Shown piece by piece: positions 8,490-17,408 of a DNA stretch of 64,000 nucleotides. Within the stretch, counting starts at the first letter, position 1. The number at the start of each line of letters is the position of its first letter. The DNA comes from Defluviimonas salinarum (GTDB lineage Bacteria; Pseudomonadota; Alphaproteobacteria; Rhodobacterales; Rhodobacteraceae). Below the pieces are notes generated by a model. It was not told where the DNA came from. It searched no databases and was given only the letters and a program-made list of their open reading frames with translations. Position numbers and translations under genes: made by a program. The stretch lies in contig NZ_JAPDOG010000005.1 of the NCBI RefSeq assembly GCF_026013545.1, positions 1 through 64,000 on the forward strand. Reading direction: 5' to 3'.

Positions 8490-9695
8490 TCAGGTGCGTT
8501 CGAGAATGAGCGCGATGCCCTGCCCGACACCGACGCACATCGTGCAGAGCGCATAGCGCCCATTGCGGCGGCGAAGCTCGTACATCGCGGTGGTGACCAG
8601 CCGGGCGCCGCTCATGCCCAGGGGATGGCCGAGTGCGATCGCGCCGCCATTGGGATTCACATGGGGTGCGTCGTCGGACAATCCAAGCTCGCGCAGGACC
8701 GCGAGCGCCTGTGCCGCGAAGGCCTCGTTGAGCTCGATCACATCCATCTGGCCAAGCGTCAGCCCGGCGCGGGCGAGGACCTTCCGCACCGCCGGCACCG
8801 GCCCGATCCCCATGATCCGCGGCTCCACCCCCGCCGCCGCCATCGCGACGATCCGCGCCTTCGGTGCAATCCCCTGCGCCTTCGCCGCATCGGCGGAGGC
8901 GACGATCAGAGCCGCCGCGCCGTCGTTGACGCCCGAGGCATTGCCCGCCGTCACCGACAATTCCGGCCCGTTGATGCCCTTCAGCCGGGCGAGCTGCGCC
9001 GCGTCGGTTTCTGGCCGCGGATGCTCGTCGGCCGCGACGACGATCGGGGTGCCCCTCCGCTGCGAGATCTCGACCGGCACGATCTCCTCGGCGAAGCGCC
9101 GGGCCTCGGCAGCTTCGGCCCAGCGCCGCTGACTCCGGAGCGCGAAGGCGTCCTGATCGGCGCGGCTGATGCCGTACTCGGCGGCGACAGTGTCGGCGGT
9201 CTCGGGCATCGAATCGGTGCCGAAAGCCGCCGCCATCGCCGGATTTACGAAGCGCCAGCCGATCGTGGTGTCGTAGACCACGTTGGCGCGCGAGAACGCC
9301 GCCTCCGCCTTCGGCATCACGAAGGGCGCGCGGCTCATGCTCTCGACCCCGCCGGCAATCACCAGATCGCAATCGCCCGCCCGGATCGCGCGGGCCGCCA
9401 TGCCGACCGCATCCATCCCCGAGCCGCAGAGCCGGTTGACCGTCGTCCCCGACACCGCCACCGGCATCCCGGCGAGAAGCGCCGCCATCCGCGCGACGTT
9501 GCGGTTGTCCTCGCCCGCCTGGTTTGCGCAGCCATAGATGAGATCGTCGACCGCGGCCCAGTCGACGCCCGGATTGCGCGCCATCAGCGCTCGGAGCGGC
9601 AGCGCGGCAAGATCGTCGGCCCTGACCCCCGCCAGCGCCCCGCCGTAACGCCCGATCGGGGTGCGAACGGCATCGCAGATGAACGCCTCGGCCAT
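8490..9695 (-). CDS. paaJ: 3-oxoadipyl-CoA/3-oxo-5,6-dehydrosuberyl-CoA thiolase
   Basis: A 401-residue thiolase. Its nucleophile Cys is in [14 protein letters not shown] (C90), the catalytic His in [16 protein letters not shown], and the second Cys in [11 protein letters not shown]. In the paa pathway this enzyme cleaves beta-ketoadipyl-CoA and the C8 intermediate to acetyl-CoA units. The same family includes PcaF, so the symbol rests on the operon context. The start at 9695 follows GGGAGGAGGC; the longer open frame to 9737 runs into the operator region. It is the first gene of the minus-strand paa operon. Confidence 0.9.
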   Translation of the reverse strand: MAEAFICDAVRTPIGRYGGALAGVRADDLAALPLRALMARNPGVDWAAVDDLIYGCANQAGEDNRNVARMAALLAGMPVAVSGTTVNRLCGSGMDAVGMAARAIRAGDCDLVIAGGVESMSRAPFVMPKAEAAFSRANVVYDTTIGWRFVNPAMAAAFGTDSMPETADTVAAEYGISRADQDAFALRSQRRWAEAAEARRFAEEIVPVEISQRRGTPIVVAADEHPRPETDAAQLARLKGINGPELSVTAGNASGVNDGAAALIVASADAAKAQGIAPKARIVAMAAAGVEPRIMGIGPVPAVRKVLARAGLTLGQMDVIELNEAFAAQALAVLRELGLSDDAPHVNPNGGAIALGHPLGMSGARLVTTAMYELRRRNGRYALCTMCVGVGQGIALILERT

Positions 9696-9741
9696 TCCCG
9701 CCTCCTCCCGATCCGGGCCTCGCAGACCCCTTCTCATTCAT

Positions 9742-9763
9742 TAACCGACCGGCCGGTCAGTTA
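9742..9763. promoter_or_regulatory. Palindromic operator before the paaJ-A-B-C-D-E-Z operon
   Basis: A 22-bp inverted repeat with one mismatched pair, TAAC-x-GACCGGCCGGTC-x-GTTA, lies 47 bp before the thiolase start. It shares the ACCGACCGG half with the palindrome at 767-784. Together they suggest one regulator, presumably the TetR protein at 1388-1987, controlling both ends of the cluster. The rest of 9696-9972 holds no convincing gene. Confidence 0.7.
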
Positions 9764-9972
9764 TAGAACGGTGCCCCATCACGGCCAAACGATTCGTTTC
9801 TTACCGGTTGCCGACGCGCCCCGGCATGCCGCCTAAACCTTTACGAAATCATGGCACGGAGCCGGGCAAAAGGGAAACGCGGCCGGCCGGCGCGGCAAGC
9901 CGGACGCGGAAACTTGAATGGACAGGCCCGGCCCCCGCCCCTAGCATCGTCGCACAGCCTCAGGAGGATCCC

Positions 9973-10251
9973 ATGCCCTTGCCGCTCGCCCCGATCGCCG
10001 GTTTCGCCATCCGCTACGGCGCGCTCGCCGTCGCCGCCTACGGGCTTCGCCGCGCGCTGCGCAAGGGCCGCACCGACCAGCGGGCCGAGGATGCGCTCGA
10101 CGACATGGACGAAGGCCTCGCCGTCCACCGTCCGCAGGACCGCGGCCAGACCAATGCCGCGGCGCGGTTCCGCCGGGTGGTCCGCTTCGGCGGCACCGCG
10201 GTCGAGATCGACGCCGCCGCCTTGGGCCGGTTCCGGCTCCGCAAGGTCTGA
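9973..10251 (+). CDS. Small membrane-associated protein of unknown function
   Basis: A 92-residue ORF with a good ribosome site (AGGAGGATCCC) before its ATG. An N-terminal hydrophobic segment at about residues 3-24 (LAPIAGFAIRYGALAVAAYG) is followed by a basic hinge RRALRKGR. The soluble tail is acidic then basic, and contains LDDMDEGLAVHRPQDRGQTN. I do not recognise a named family. It is 9 bases upstream of a glutathione S-transferase gene on the same strand and probably cotranscribed with it. Confidence 0.65.
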   Translation: MPLPLAPIAGFAIRYGALAVAAYGLRRALRKGRTDQRAEDALDDMDEGLAVHRPQDRGQTNAAARFRRVVRFGGTAVEIDAAALGRFRLRKV

Positions 10252-10260
10252 GCGCCCGGA

Positions 10261-10869
10261 ATGCGGCTCTATCATTCGCCGACGACACCCTTCGGGCGCA
10301 AGGTCGTGGTCGCCCTCCACGAGACCGGCCAGACCGCCGATGTCGAGATCGTTGCCGCGACCGGCGGGCCGCTCGATCCCGGCTCGCTGCCGGTGGCGCA
10401 GAATCCGCTCGGCAAGATCCCCGCGCTCGAACGCGACGACGGGCCGGCGCTTTACGACAGCCGGGTGATCTGCCGCTATCTCGACGCGCGCGCGGGCGGC
10501 CGGCTCTACCCGCCCGAGCCGCGCCTTTGGGAGGTTCTGACGCTCGAGGCCACCGCCGACGGGATCCTCGATGCGGCGATCCTGATGCTCTACGAGTCGC
10601 GGCTGAGGCCCGAGGACAAGCGCTACGAGGCATGGACCGAAGCCCAATGGGCCAAGATCGCCCGCGCGCTCGACACGCTCGAGGCGCGCTGGATGGATCA
10701 TCTCGGCGGTCCCGTCGACATGGGCCAGATCGCCGCCGCCTGCGCGCTATCCTATCTCGACTTCCGCCACGGCCAGCGCGACTGGCGTGCCGGCCGTCCG
10801 CGACTCGCGGCCTGGCACGACGGCTTCGCCCGGCGCGCCAGCATGGCCGCGACCGAGCCGCAGGGCTGA
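10261..10869 (+). CDS. Glutathione S-transferase family protein
   Basis: A 202-residue GST. The thioredoxin-fold N-domain opens [21 protein letters not shown], has [28 protein letters not shown] (cis-Pro and the glutathione gamma-Glu contact DSR), and leads into an all-helical C-domain. It resembles the YibF-like group of bacterial GSTs, whose natural substrates are mostly unknown. The start lies 9 bases after the preceding small gene. Confidence 0.85.
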   Translation: MRLYHSPTTPFGRKVVVALHETGQTADVEIVAATGGPLDPGSLPVAQNPLGKIPALERDDGPALYDSRVICRYLDARAGGRLYPPEPRLWEVLTLEATADGILDAAILMLYESRLRPEDKRYEAWTEAQWAKIARALDTLEARWMDHLGGPVDMGQIAAACALSYLDFRHGQRDWRAGRPRLAAWHDGFARRASMAATEPQG

Positions 10870-11071
10870 GGCCGCGGCCGACGCGCGCCGAATCCAGCGC
10901 GATGCGTGCCCCGCGCCCCTGCAGCGGTTGCGTCACAGTGCCGCGTTGCGCCCGATTGTCCGCTGGACGGGCTTGAATTTGGCCGCTAATAACCGCCCGG
11001 GAAGGCTGCGGGAGACTGCGGCCCGTTCGTCGCAGGGCCGGTCATCCGGTCAGGAAAGGGAGAATGTTTCC

Positions 11072-11635
11072 GTGTCCCAAGCAGAAGACCATACCGGCAC
11101 GAGGAGGGATTTCCTCTATTACGCCACCGCCGGGGCCGGCGCGGTTGCGGGCGGCGCAGCCGTCTGGACCCTCGTCGACCAGATGAACCCCTCCGCCGAC
11201 GTCCAGGCGCTGTCGTCGATCTTCGTCGACATCTCGGGCGTCGAGACCGGCACCCAGCTCACCGTGAAGTGGCGCGGCAAGCCGGTCTTCATCCGCCGCC
11301 GCACCGCGGAAGAGATCGAGGCCGCCCGTGCCGTCGACGTGAGCGAGCTCGTCGATGCCGACGCGCGCAACGCCAACGGCACGGCCGGGGCGCCCGCGAC
11401 CGACGAGAACCGATCCATGGACGAGGCCGGCGAATGGCTGGTGATGATGGGCGTCTGCACCCATCTCGGCTGCGTGCCGCTCGGCGACGGCGCCGGCGAC
11501 TTCGGCGGCTGGTTCTGCCCCTGCCACGGGTCGCACTATGACACGTCGGGCCGCATCCGCCGCGGTCCCGCGCCCGAGAACCTGCCGGTTCCGACCGCGG
11601 CCTTCACCGACGAAACCACGATCAAGCTGGGCTGA
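11072..11635 (+). CDS. petA: Rieske iron-sulfur subunit of cytochrome bc1
   Basis: A 187-residue Rieske protein. Twin Arg at residues 11-12 ([12 protein letters not shown]) precede a single membrane anchor, indicating Tat export. The cluster ligands are CTHLGC (C129, H131) and CPCHGSHYD (C149, H152), with C134 and C151 forming the disulfide. The start is a GTG with AAAGGGAGA upstream. An ATG eight bases earlier is out of frame, and the N-terminal [13 protein letters not shown] resembles Rhodobacter PetA. It is the first gene of petABC; the subunit carries electrons from ubiquinol to cytochrome c1. The 200 bp upstream (10870-11071) presumably holds the promoter. Confidence 0.96.
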   Translation: MSQAEDHTGTRRDFLYYATAGAGAVAGGAAVWTLVDQMNPSADVQALSSIFVDISGVETGTQLTVKWRGKPVFIRRRTAEEIEAARAVDVSELVDADARNANGTAGAPATDENRSMDEAGEWLVMMGVCTHLGCVPLGDGAGDFGGWFCPCHGSHYDTSGRIRRGPAPENLPVPTAAFTDETTIKLG

Positions 11636-11646
11636 GGGGACTGACC

Positions 11647-12969
11647 ATGGCTGGTATTCCGCACGACCATTACGAGCCCAAGACGGGCTTCGAGCAGTGG
11701 CTTCACCGCCGCCTGCCGATCGTCAGCCTCGCCTATGACACGCTGATGATTCCGACGCCGAAGAACCTCAACTGGTGGTGGATCTGGGGCATCGTCCTTG
11801 CCTTCTGCCTCGTTCTTCAGATCGTCACCGGCATCGTTCTCGCGATGCATTACACGCCGCATGTCGACAAGGCCTTTGCCTCGGTCGAGCACATCATGCG
11901 CAACGTGAACGGCGGCCACATGCTGCGCTACATTCACGCCAACGGCGCCTCGCTGTTCTTCCTCGCCGTCTACATCCACATCTTCCGCGGCCTCTTCTAC
12001 GGCTCCTACAAGGCCCCGCGCGAGATCACCTGGATCGTCGGCATCCTGATCTTCCTCGCGATGATGGGCACCGCCTTCATGGGCTACGTGCTTCCCTGGG
12101 GCCAGATGTCGTTCTGGGGCGCCACGGTGATCACCGGCCTCTTCGGCGCGATTCCGGGCATCGGCGAGCCGATCCAGACCTGGCTCCTCGGCGGGCCGGC
12201 CGTGGAAAACGCGACGCTGAACCGCTTCTTCTCGCTCCACTACCTCTTGCCCTTCGTCATCGCGGCGCTGGTCGCGGTGCACATCTGGGCGTTCCACACC
12301 ACGGGTAACAACAACCCGACCGGTGTCGAGGTCCGCCGCGGCTCCAAGGCCGAGGCTGAGAAGGACACGCTGCCGTTCTGGCCGTATTTCGTGATCAAGG
12401 ACCTCTTCGCGCTCGGCGTCGTTCTGCTGGTCTTCTTCGCGATTGTCGGCTTCATGCCGAACTATCTCGGCCACCCGGACAACTACATCCCCGCGAACCC
12501 GCTGGCGACGCCCGCGCATATCGTGCCGGAATGGTACTTCCTGCCGTTCTACGCGATCCTGCGCGCCTTCACCGGCGACGTCTGGCTGGTGCAGCTGGTG
12601 CAGTTCATCACCTTTGGCATCGTCGACGCGAAGTTCTTCGGCGTGATCGCGATGTTCGGGTCGATCGCGGTCATGGCGATCGTGCCGTGGCTCGACACCT
12701 CCTCGGTGCGCTCGGGCCAGTACCGGCCGATGTTCCGCTGGTGGTTCTACCTCCTGATCATCGACTTCGTCGTGCTGATGTGGGTGGGCGCGCAGCCGGC
12801 CGAGGGGATCTACACCTGGATCTCGCTCATCGCCTCTGCCTACTGGTTCGCCTACTTCCTCGTCATCCTGCCGCTTCTTGGCGTGATCGAGAAGCCGACC
12901 GCCCAGCCGGCGACGATCGAGGACGACTTCAACGCGCATTACGGCGCCAAGGCCCACGTGGCCGAGTGA
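11647..12969 (+). CDS. petB: Cytochrome b subunit of cytochrome bc1
   Basis: A 440-residue cytochrome b with eight predicted membrane helices. The haem-binding His pairs lie in [14 protein letters not shown] / [14 protein letters not shown] and [23 protein letters not shown]. The quinol-oxidation-site PEWY loop is present ([16 protein letters not shown]). It is the core proton-translocating subunit of the bc1 complex. It lies 11 bases after petA and 18 bases before petC. Confidence 0.98.
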   Translation: MAGIPHDHYEPKTGFEQWLHRRLPIVSLAYDTLMIPTPKNLNWWWIWGIVLAFCLVLQIVTGIVLAMHYTPHVDKAFASVEHIMRNVNGGHMLRYIHANGASLFFLAVYIHIFRGLFYGSYKAPREITWIVGILIFLAMMGTAFMGYVLPWGQMSFWGATVITGLFGAIPGIGEPIQTWLLGGPAVENATLNRFFSLHYLLPFVIAALVAVHIWAFHTTGNNNPTGVEVRRGSKAEAEKDTLPFWPYFVIKDLFALGVVLLVFFAIVGFMPNYLGHPDNYIPANPLATPAHIVPEWYFLPFYAILRAFTGDVWLVQLVQFITFGIVDAKFFGVIAMFGSIAVMAIVPWLDTSSVRSGQYRPMFRWWFYLLIIDFVVLMWVGAQPAEGIYTWISLIASAYWFAYFLVILPLLGVIEKPTAQPATIEDDFNAHYGAKAHVAE

Positions 12970-12987
12970 CGGAAAGGACCGATTGAG

Positions 12988-13782
12988 ATGCTGAGGAAAA
13001 TCGCAATCACGGCGGCCTCCGTCCTGGCGCTTTCGGGCGCGGCCCTCGCGGCCGGCGGCGGCGAGCAGCATATCGAGGACGTGGCCTTCTCCTTCGAGGG
13101 CCCGTTCGGGAAATATGACGAGCACCAGCTCCAGCGCGGGCTGCAGGTCTATACCGAGGTCTGCGCCGGCTGCCACGGCATGAAACTGGTGCCAATCCGC
13201 TCGCTGTCCGACGAGGGCGGGCCGCATCTGCCGGAAGACCAGGTGCGCGCCTATGCCACCCAGTTCACCGCGATCGACAAGGACACCGGAGAGGAGCGCG
13301 AGGCCACGCCGAACGACTTCTTCCCGAAATCCGCGCTGGAGAACGCGCCCGACCTGAGCCTGATGGCGAAGGCGCGGGCGGGCTTCCACGGGCCCTACGG
13401 CACCGGCATCAACCAGTTCCTCCGCGGCATCGGCGGCCCGGAATACATCGTCTCGATCCTCACCGGCTATACCGGCCATGAGGTCGAGCAGGCCGGGACG
13501 ACGTTCTATGAGAACTCCGCTTTCCCGGGCGGGCTGATCGCGATGAGCCCGCCGCTCGCGGACGGGCAGGTCGAATATGCCGACGGGCACGACAACTCGG
13601 CTCATCACATGGCCGAGGATGTCGCGGCCTTCCTGATGTGGGCGGCCGAGCCGAAGATGATGGCACGCAAGCAGGCGGGCTTCGTCGCGGTGCTGTTCAT
13701 CGGGCTTCTGACCGTGCTTCTCTATCTGACCAACAAGCGGCTCTGGGCGCCCCACAAGGGCAAGAAGAAGGTCCAGGCCTGA
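12988..13782 (+). CDS. petC: Cytochrome c1 subunit of cytochrome bc1
   Basis: A 264-residue cytochrome c1. It has a cleavable signal peptide ([20 protein letters not shown]), a CAGCH haem motif near residues 55-59, and the axial Met region in [15 protein letters not shown]-terminal membrane anchor ([18 protein letters not shown]) is followed by a basic tail KGKKKVQA. It accepts electrons from the Rieske centre and passes them to soluble cytochrome c. It is the last gene of petABC, followed by a repeat and a hairpin terminator. Confidence 0.97.
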   Translation: MLRKIAITAASVLALSGAALAAGGGEQHIEDVAFSFEGPFGKYDEHQLQRGLQVYTEVCAGCHGMKLVPIRSLSDEGGPHLPEDQVRAYATQFTAIDKDTGEEREATPNDFFPKSALENAPDLSLMAKARAGFHGPYGTGINQFLRGIGGPEYIVSILTGYTGHEVEQAGTTFYENSAFPGGLIAMSPPLADGQVEYADGHDNSAHHMAEDVAAFLMWAAEPKMMARKQAGFVAVLFIGLLTVLLYLTNKRLWAPHKGKKKVQA

Positions 13783-13790
13783 CACGGTGG

Positions 13791-13840
13791 CGCCGGGGGC
13801 GCTGCCCCCGGACCCCCGGGGTATTGGGGCAATGAAGAAG
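13791..13840. repeat. Dispersed GC-rich intergenic repeat, copy 1
   Basis: The hairpin CCGGGGGC-GCT-GCCCCCGG is followed by a GGACCCCCGGGGTATT block and CAATGAAGAAG. Related arrangements occur at 17273-17340, 32133-32192 and, inverted, 39162-39224. They share a GC-rich hairpin, then ATATTT- or TATT-like bases, then a CAAGATGAA-like end. Confidence 0.55.
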
Positions 13841-13846
13841 ATATGG

Positions 13847-13876
13847 CGCGTCCCTTCGGGGGCGCGTTTTCATTTT
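13847..13876 (+). terminator. Rho-independent terminator of petABC
   Basis: An 8-bp stem CGCGTCCC / GGGGGCGCG closes a TTCG tetraloop and is followed by TTTTCATTTT. It lies 64 bp after petC and overlaps the last codons of the convergent thiQ gene. Confidence 0.75.
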
Positions 13877-14565
13877 CCGAGATAGGCGGCGAGCGCGGGC
13901 GGCGGGCTGTCGAGGAGCGCGGCGGTCGGGCGGGGCGGATGCGCGATGCCCCCGGCAACGACGATCGTCTCCGGCGCGAATCGGCGGGCGTCGTCGGGAT
14001 CGTGGCTGACCATCAGCACCGTGGCGCCGGTCTCGGCGGCGATCTCGGCCACGAGGTCGAGCATCTCGGCCTTGAGCGCGGGGCCGAGGGCGGCGAAGGG
14101 CTCGTCGAGCAGCATCAGGGGCCGGGCACGCAGGAGCGCGCGGGCGAGCGCCACCCGGCTCTGCTGGCCGCCCGAGAGTCTGGCGGGCCGACGCGCCTCG
14201 AGCCCGGCGAGGCCGGTGCGCTCCAACGCGCGGGTAACGGCGGCACGTTCGGCGGGCGAGAGACGGAGGTCGGGGCGCAGGCCGAGGCCGACGTTCTCGG
14301 CCACGGTCAGGTGGGGAAAGAGGTTCTGGTCCTGAAACAGGATCGAGAGCGGCCGGCGCGCCGGCGGCTGCCGGGTGATGTCGGCACCGTTCCAGAGGAC
14401 GCGGCCGCTGGCGGCGGGGTAGAAGCCCGCGATCACCGACAGAAGCGTCGACTTGCCGGCGCCGGAGGGGCCGATCACCGCGACGCGGGCGCCGGCGGCG
14501 ACGCTGAAATCGGCGGTGAGCCGGAAGTCGTCCTGAGTGATGACGAGGGTGTCAAGCCTGAGCAT
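13870..14565 (-). CDS. thiQ: Thiamine ABC transporter ATP-binding protein ThiQ
   Basis: A 231-residue ABC ATPase with Walker A GPSGAGKST, signature LSGGQQSR, Walker B LMLLDEP and the switch His in VSHDPDD. The start MLRLDTLVI at 14565 matches ThiQ length. The upstream extension belongs to the overlapping thiP frame. ThiQ powers uptake of thiamine or its phosphates with ThiP and the binding protein ThiB, encoded directly upstream in the same riboswitch-led operon. Confidence 0.93.
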   Translation of the reverse strand: MLRLDTLVITQDDFRLTADFSVAAGARVAVIGPSGAGKSTLLSVIAGFYPAASGRVLWNGADITRQPPARRPLSILFQDQNLFPHLTVAENVGLGLRPDLRLSPAERAAVTRALERTGLAGLEARRPARLSGGQQSRVALARALLRARPLMLLDEPFAALGPALKAEMLDLVAEIAAETGATVLMVSHDPDDARRFAPETIVVAGGIAHPPRPTAALLDSPPPALAAYLGK

Positions 14566-16117
14566 CGGCGCGGCCTCCGCGGTCGAGGATCCAGAAGAGC
14601 GCAAGGCTGAGGGCAAGGAGCAGCACCGCCGCACCGGCGGCGTCGGCCATACGGTAGGCGCCCATCAGCCGGTAGAGTTGCAGGGGCAGCGTCGCCCGCT
14701 CGGCATCGGCAAAGAGCGCGATGACGCCGAGATCGCCCATCGAGAGCGCCGCCGTCAGCCCGGCGGCGAAGCCGAGCGGTTGGCGCAGCCGCGGCAGGGT
14801 GAGGTGCCGGAGCCGCGCGGCGCCTGAGAGCCCGAGGCTTTCGGCGAGCCGCCCGTAATCGGTTTCGAGGTCGCGCGCGGCGGGGATCAGGGCCCGCAGG
14901 CAGAAGGGCAGCGCCATCACCGCGTTTACGGCGGCGGTGACCGGCAGCGCGAGCGCGGCGGGGCTCGCGAGGCCGCGGAGGAGAAGGAAGAGGCCGGTGC
15001 CGATGACGAGCGCCGAGGTCGCGAGGGGCAGCATGCCAATGGTTTCGAGGAGCCGCCCCTTGGTCCGGGCGATGGCGAGCGCGAGCGGCAGCGCTAGAAG
15101 GAGCGCGAGGAGCGTCGAGGCGAGCGCTACGAGAAGAGAGCGCAGGGCGGCCTCCCAGACCGGGGCGGGGAGCGTCGCGAGGCGTGGCAGGCCCGCGAGG
15201 ATCACGGCGGCGAGGGGCGCGAGGAGAAAGAGGCTCGCGACCGAGATCGCGGCGGCGTCCTGCAGCTTCAGGGGAAGCGTCGCCGCATCGGGCCGGGCGA
15301 GCGCACGGTCAAGGCCGGCGCCGAAGCCCGCGGGCAGGGTGAGGCGGGCGGCGGCGAGCGTCGCCGCGGCGCAGAGCGCGAGCTGCAGGCTCGCGAGCTG
15401 AGCGGCGCGGCCGAGGTCGAAATCGAAGCGGAACGCCTGGTAGATCGCAAGCTCGACCGTCGTCGCCTTCGGGCCGCCGCCGAGTGTCAGCGCGACCGCG
15501 AAACTGGTGAGGCAGATCAGGAAGATGGTGACGAAGATGCCGGGGCCGAGCGCGCGCAGCATCGGCCGTTCCAGATGGCGGGATATGTCGGTGCTGGAAA
15601 AGCCGAGCGCGGCGGCGAGGCGGAAGCGCTCGGCCGGGATCCCGCGCCAGCCCTGAAGGAGGAGCCGCACCGCGAGGGGCAGGTTGAGAAAGACATGGGC
15701 GAGGACGACGCCCGACAGCCCGTAGATCGAGACCCGCTCCGCCCCCAGCGCGGCGAGCGCGTCGTTCAGGAGCCCGGCGCGACCGAAGATCGCGAGGATC
15801 CCCATCACCGCGACGATCACCGGCAGGATGAAGGGGGCGCCAAGGAGCGTGATGAGGACGCCCCGGCCGGGAAACCGGCGCCGGGCCAGCGCGCGCGCGA
15901 CGGGGATGGCAAGGAGGAGGCTGAGGGCCGCCGAAAGGGCCGCCTGGGTCACGGTGAAGCGCAGCGCCGCCCAATCGGCCGGCCCGAGGCTGCCGAACCC
16001 CCCGGCGCGGTGGATCACCGCGCCGAGCGTGCCGAGCGTGAGCGCGAGGATCAGCGTCGCCGCGATCCCAGCACCGGCGCCGAGGCCGCGGCTCAGCGGC
16101 TGAGCGCGGTCTGCCAT
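14552..16117 (-). CDS. thiP: Thiamine ABC transporter permease ThiP
   Basis: A 521-residue protein with two tandem permease domains and about 12 hydrophobic helices. Each domain carries an EAA-type loop: FRLAAALGFSSTDISRHLERP in the first half and YGRLAESLGLSGAARLRHLTLP in the second. This internally duplicated form is usual for ThiP and FbpB-like permeases. The gene overlaps thiB at its start (25 bp) and thiQ at its end (14 bp), showing a tight operon. Confidence 0.93.
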   Translation of the reverse strand: MADRAQPLSRGLGAGAGIAATLILALTLGTLGAVIHRAGGFGSLGPADWAALRFTVTQAALSAALSLLLAIPVARALARRRFPGRGVLITLLGAPFILPVIVAVMGILAIFGRAGLLNDALAALGAERVSIYGLSGVVLAHVFLNLPLAVRLLLQGWRGIPAERFRLAAALGFSSTDISRHLERPMLRALGPGIFVTIFLICLTSFAVALTLGGGPKATTVELAIYQAFRFDFDLGRAAQLASLQLALCAAATLAAARLTLPAGFGAGLDRALARPDAATLPLKLQDAAAISVASLFLLAPLAAVILAGLPRLATLPAPVWEAALRSLLVALASTLLALLLALPLALAIARTKGRLLETIGMLPLATSALVIGTGLFLLLRGLASPAALALPVTAAVNAVMALPFCLRALIPAARDLETDYGRLAESLGLSGAARLRHLTLPRLRQPLGFAAGLTAALSMGDLGVIALFADAERATLPLQLYRLMGAYRMADAAGAAVLLLALSLALFWILDRGGRADAQA

Positions 16118-17082
16118 TCGGCAAGTGCCGCGTCGCGGATCGCGGCGGCCTCGGTAGCGGAATAGAGCAGGCTCTTTTCCGGCCGGATCAGGGTCTCGAA
16201 ACCCTTGGGCAGGCCGGCCGCCGGGGTGACGGCCGGGTACATCCAGTTGGTTTCCGGAATGATCGACTGGAACGCGTCCGAGGTCATGAAGGCGAGGAAG
16301 CGGTCGGCCAGCGCGCCCTGGTCGGTGCCGGCGAGCTTCGCGGCGACCTCGACCTGCAGGTAATGGCCCTCGGTGAAGGGGGCCGCGGCCTTGGTGTCGT
16401 CGCTCTCGGCGATCAGGTGATAGGCGGGCGAGGTGGTGTAGGAGAGCACCATGTCGGCCTCGCCCTCGAGGAAGAGCCCATAGGCCTCCGACCAGCCCGG
16501 CGTCACCGTGACGACATTGTCGGCGAGCCCCGCCCAGACCTCCGGCGCGCGCTCGCCATAGGCCTGCTTGACCCAGTAGAGAAGCCCGAGGCCGGGGGTG
16601 GAGGAGCGCGGATCCTCGATCACGATTGTCAGGTCGGAGGCGGCGAGCGCCTCGAAATCGGTCGGGACAGTCTCGGTTTTCGTCTTGTCGTAGACGAAGG
16701 CGAACTGGCCCCAGTCATAGGGCACGAAGATGGGGTCGGCCCAGTCGACGGGCAGGCTCCAGTTCACGTCGAGCGCCGGGTGCTCGGCGAAGAGCCCGCT
16801 TTCGGCGGCTTTCGCGGTGAGGTTGGTGTCGAGCCCGAGCACGATGTCGGCCTCGGTGCTGTCGCCTTCGAGGAGCACGCGCGCAAGCAGCGCCGCGCCG
16901 TCGCCGGACGCGACGAAGTTGAGGTCGCAGCCGCACTCGGCCTCAAAGGCGGCCTCGACCTGCGGTCCCGGCCCCCATTCGGAGACGAAGCTGTCATAGG
17001 TGTAGACGGTCAGCACGGGCTTGTCCTGCGCGGCGGCGGTGGTGGCGCACAGGAGACCCGCGATCATCAGGGAATGTCTCAT
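16093..17082 (-). CDS. thiB: Periplasmic thiamine-binding protein ThiB
   Basis: A 329-residue extracellular solute-binding protein with an 18-residue signal peptide (MRHSLMIAGLLCATTAAA-QDKP). The mature start VLTVYTYDSFVSEWGPG and the segment FEAECGCDLNFVASGDGAALLAR are typical of ThiB. The ATG follows GGAGGATGAG. It captures thiamine, TMP or TPP for ThiP/ThiQ. A TPP riboswitch directly upstream supports the substrate call. Confidence 0.95.
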   Translation of the reverse strand: MRHSLMIAGLLCATTAAAQDKPVLTVYTYDSFVSEWGPGPQVEAAFEAECGCDLNFVASGDGAALLARVLLEGDSTEADIVLGLDTNLTAKAAESGLFAEHPALDVNWSLPVDWADPIFVPYDWGQFAFVYDKTKTETVPTDFEALAASDLTIVIEDPRSSTPGLGLLYWVKQAYGERAPEVWAGLADNVVTVTPGWSEAYGLFLEGEADMVLSYTTSPAYHLIAESDDTKAAAPFTEGHYLQVEVAAKLAGTDQGALADRFLAFMTSDAFQSIIPETNWMYPAVTPAAGLPKGFETLIRPEKSLLYSATEAAAIRDAALAEWQTALSR

Positions 17083-17135
17083 CTCTCATCCTCCAATGGT
17101 CAGGCGGGCGGAGATGGTGGTGGCGCGGGGCCGGA

Positions 17136-17222
17136 CCTTCCCTCCGCCGGTCTTAACCGGTTCAGGTTCTACGGGTTCGCGTCGCCGCATCTCAGCCCTG
17201 GATCGAGGGCACCCCGAGGTGG
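17136..17222 (-). ncRNA. TPP riboswitch (THI element) in the thiBPQ leader
   Basis: Read on the minus strand the leader begins CTCGGGGTGCCC. It continues with the conserved CTGAGATG core and GAACCCGTAGAACCTGAACCGG, then a GGCGGAGGGA end. These are the hallmark J-regions of the TPP aptamer. It ends about 55 bases before the thiB start, so an expression platform hiding the ribosome site is plausible. TPP should turn the operon off. Confidence 0.93.
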
Positions 17223-17272
17223 GGCGCACCATAGCGCCGGCGGGGCCCGGCGCAAGCGGAAACGCGAAGGGA

Positions 17273-17340
17273 GGGGCGCTGCCCCTCGCCCTGGATCAGA
17301 TCCGGGGTTCACCCCGGGATATTTCGGGCAAGATGAAGGG
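17273..17340. repeat. Dispersed GC-rich intergenic repeat, copy 2
   Basis: Two GC-rich hairpins (GGGGCGCTGCCCC, and CCGGGGTTCACCCCGG at 17302-17317) are followed by GATATTTCGGGCAAGATGAAGGG. The tail matches copy 3 at 32170-32190 closely. It stands about 70 bp before aroC. With the riboswitch it fills the 325-bp gap between thiB and aroC. Confidence 0.6.
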
Positions 17341-17408
17341 GCGGGGCGGGAGAATGCTTGAGCGGGGGCGCGGGCTTCGCTATGCCGCGAAGGCAAAGGA
17401 GCCCGCCC

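Noticed and set aside
11536-13785. 749-residue minus-strand frame opposite petB/petC
   Set aside because: It is antisense to clear cytochrome genes and composed of His/Arg/Asp-rich repeats.
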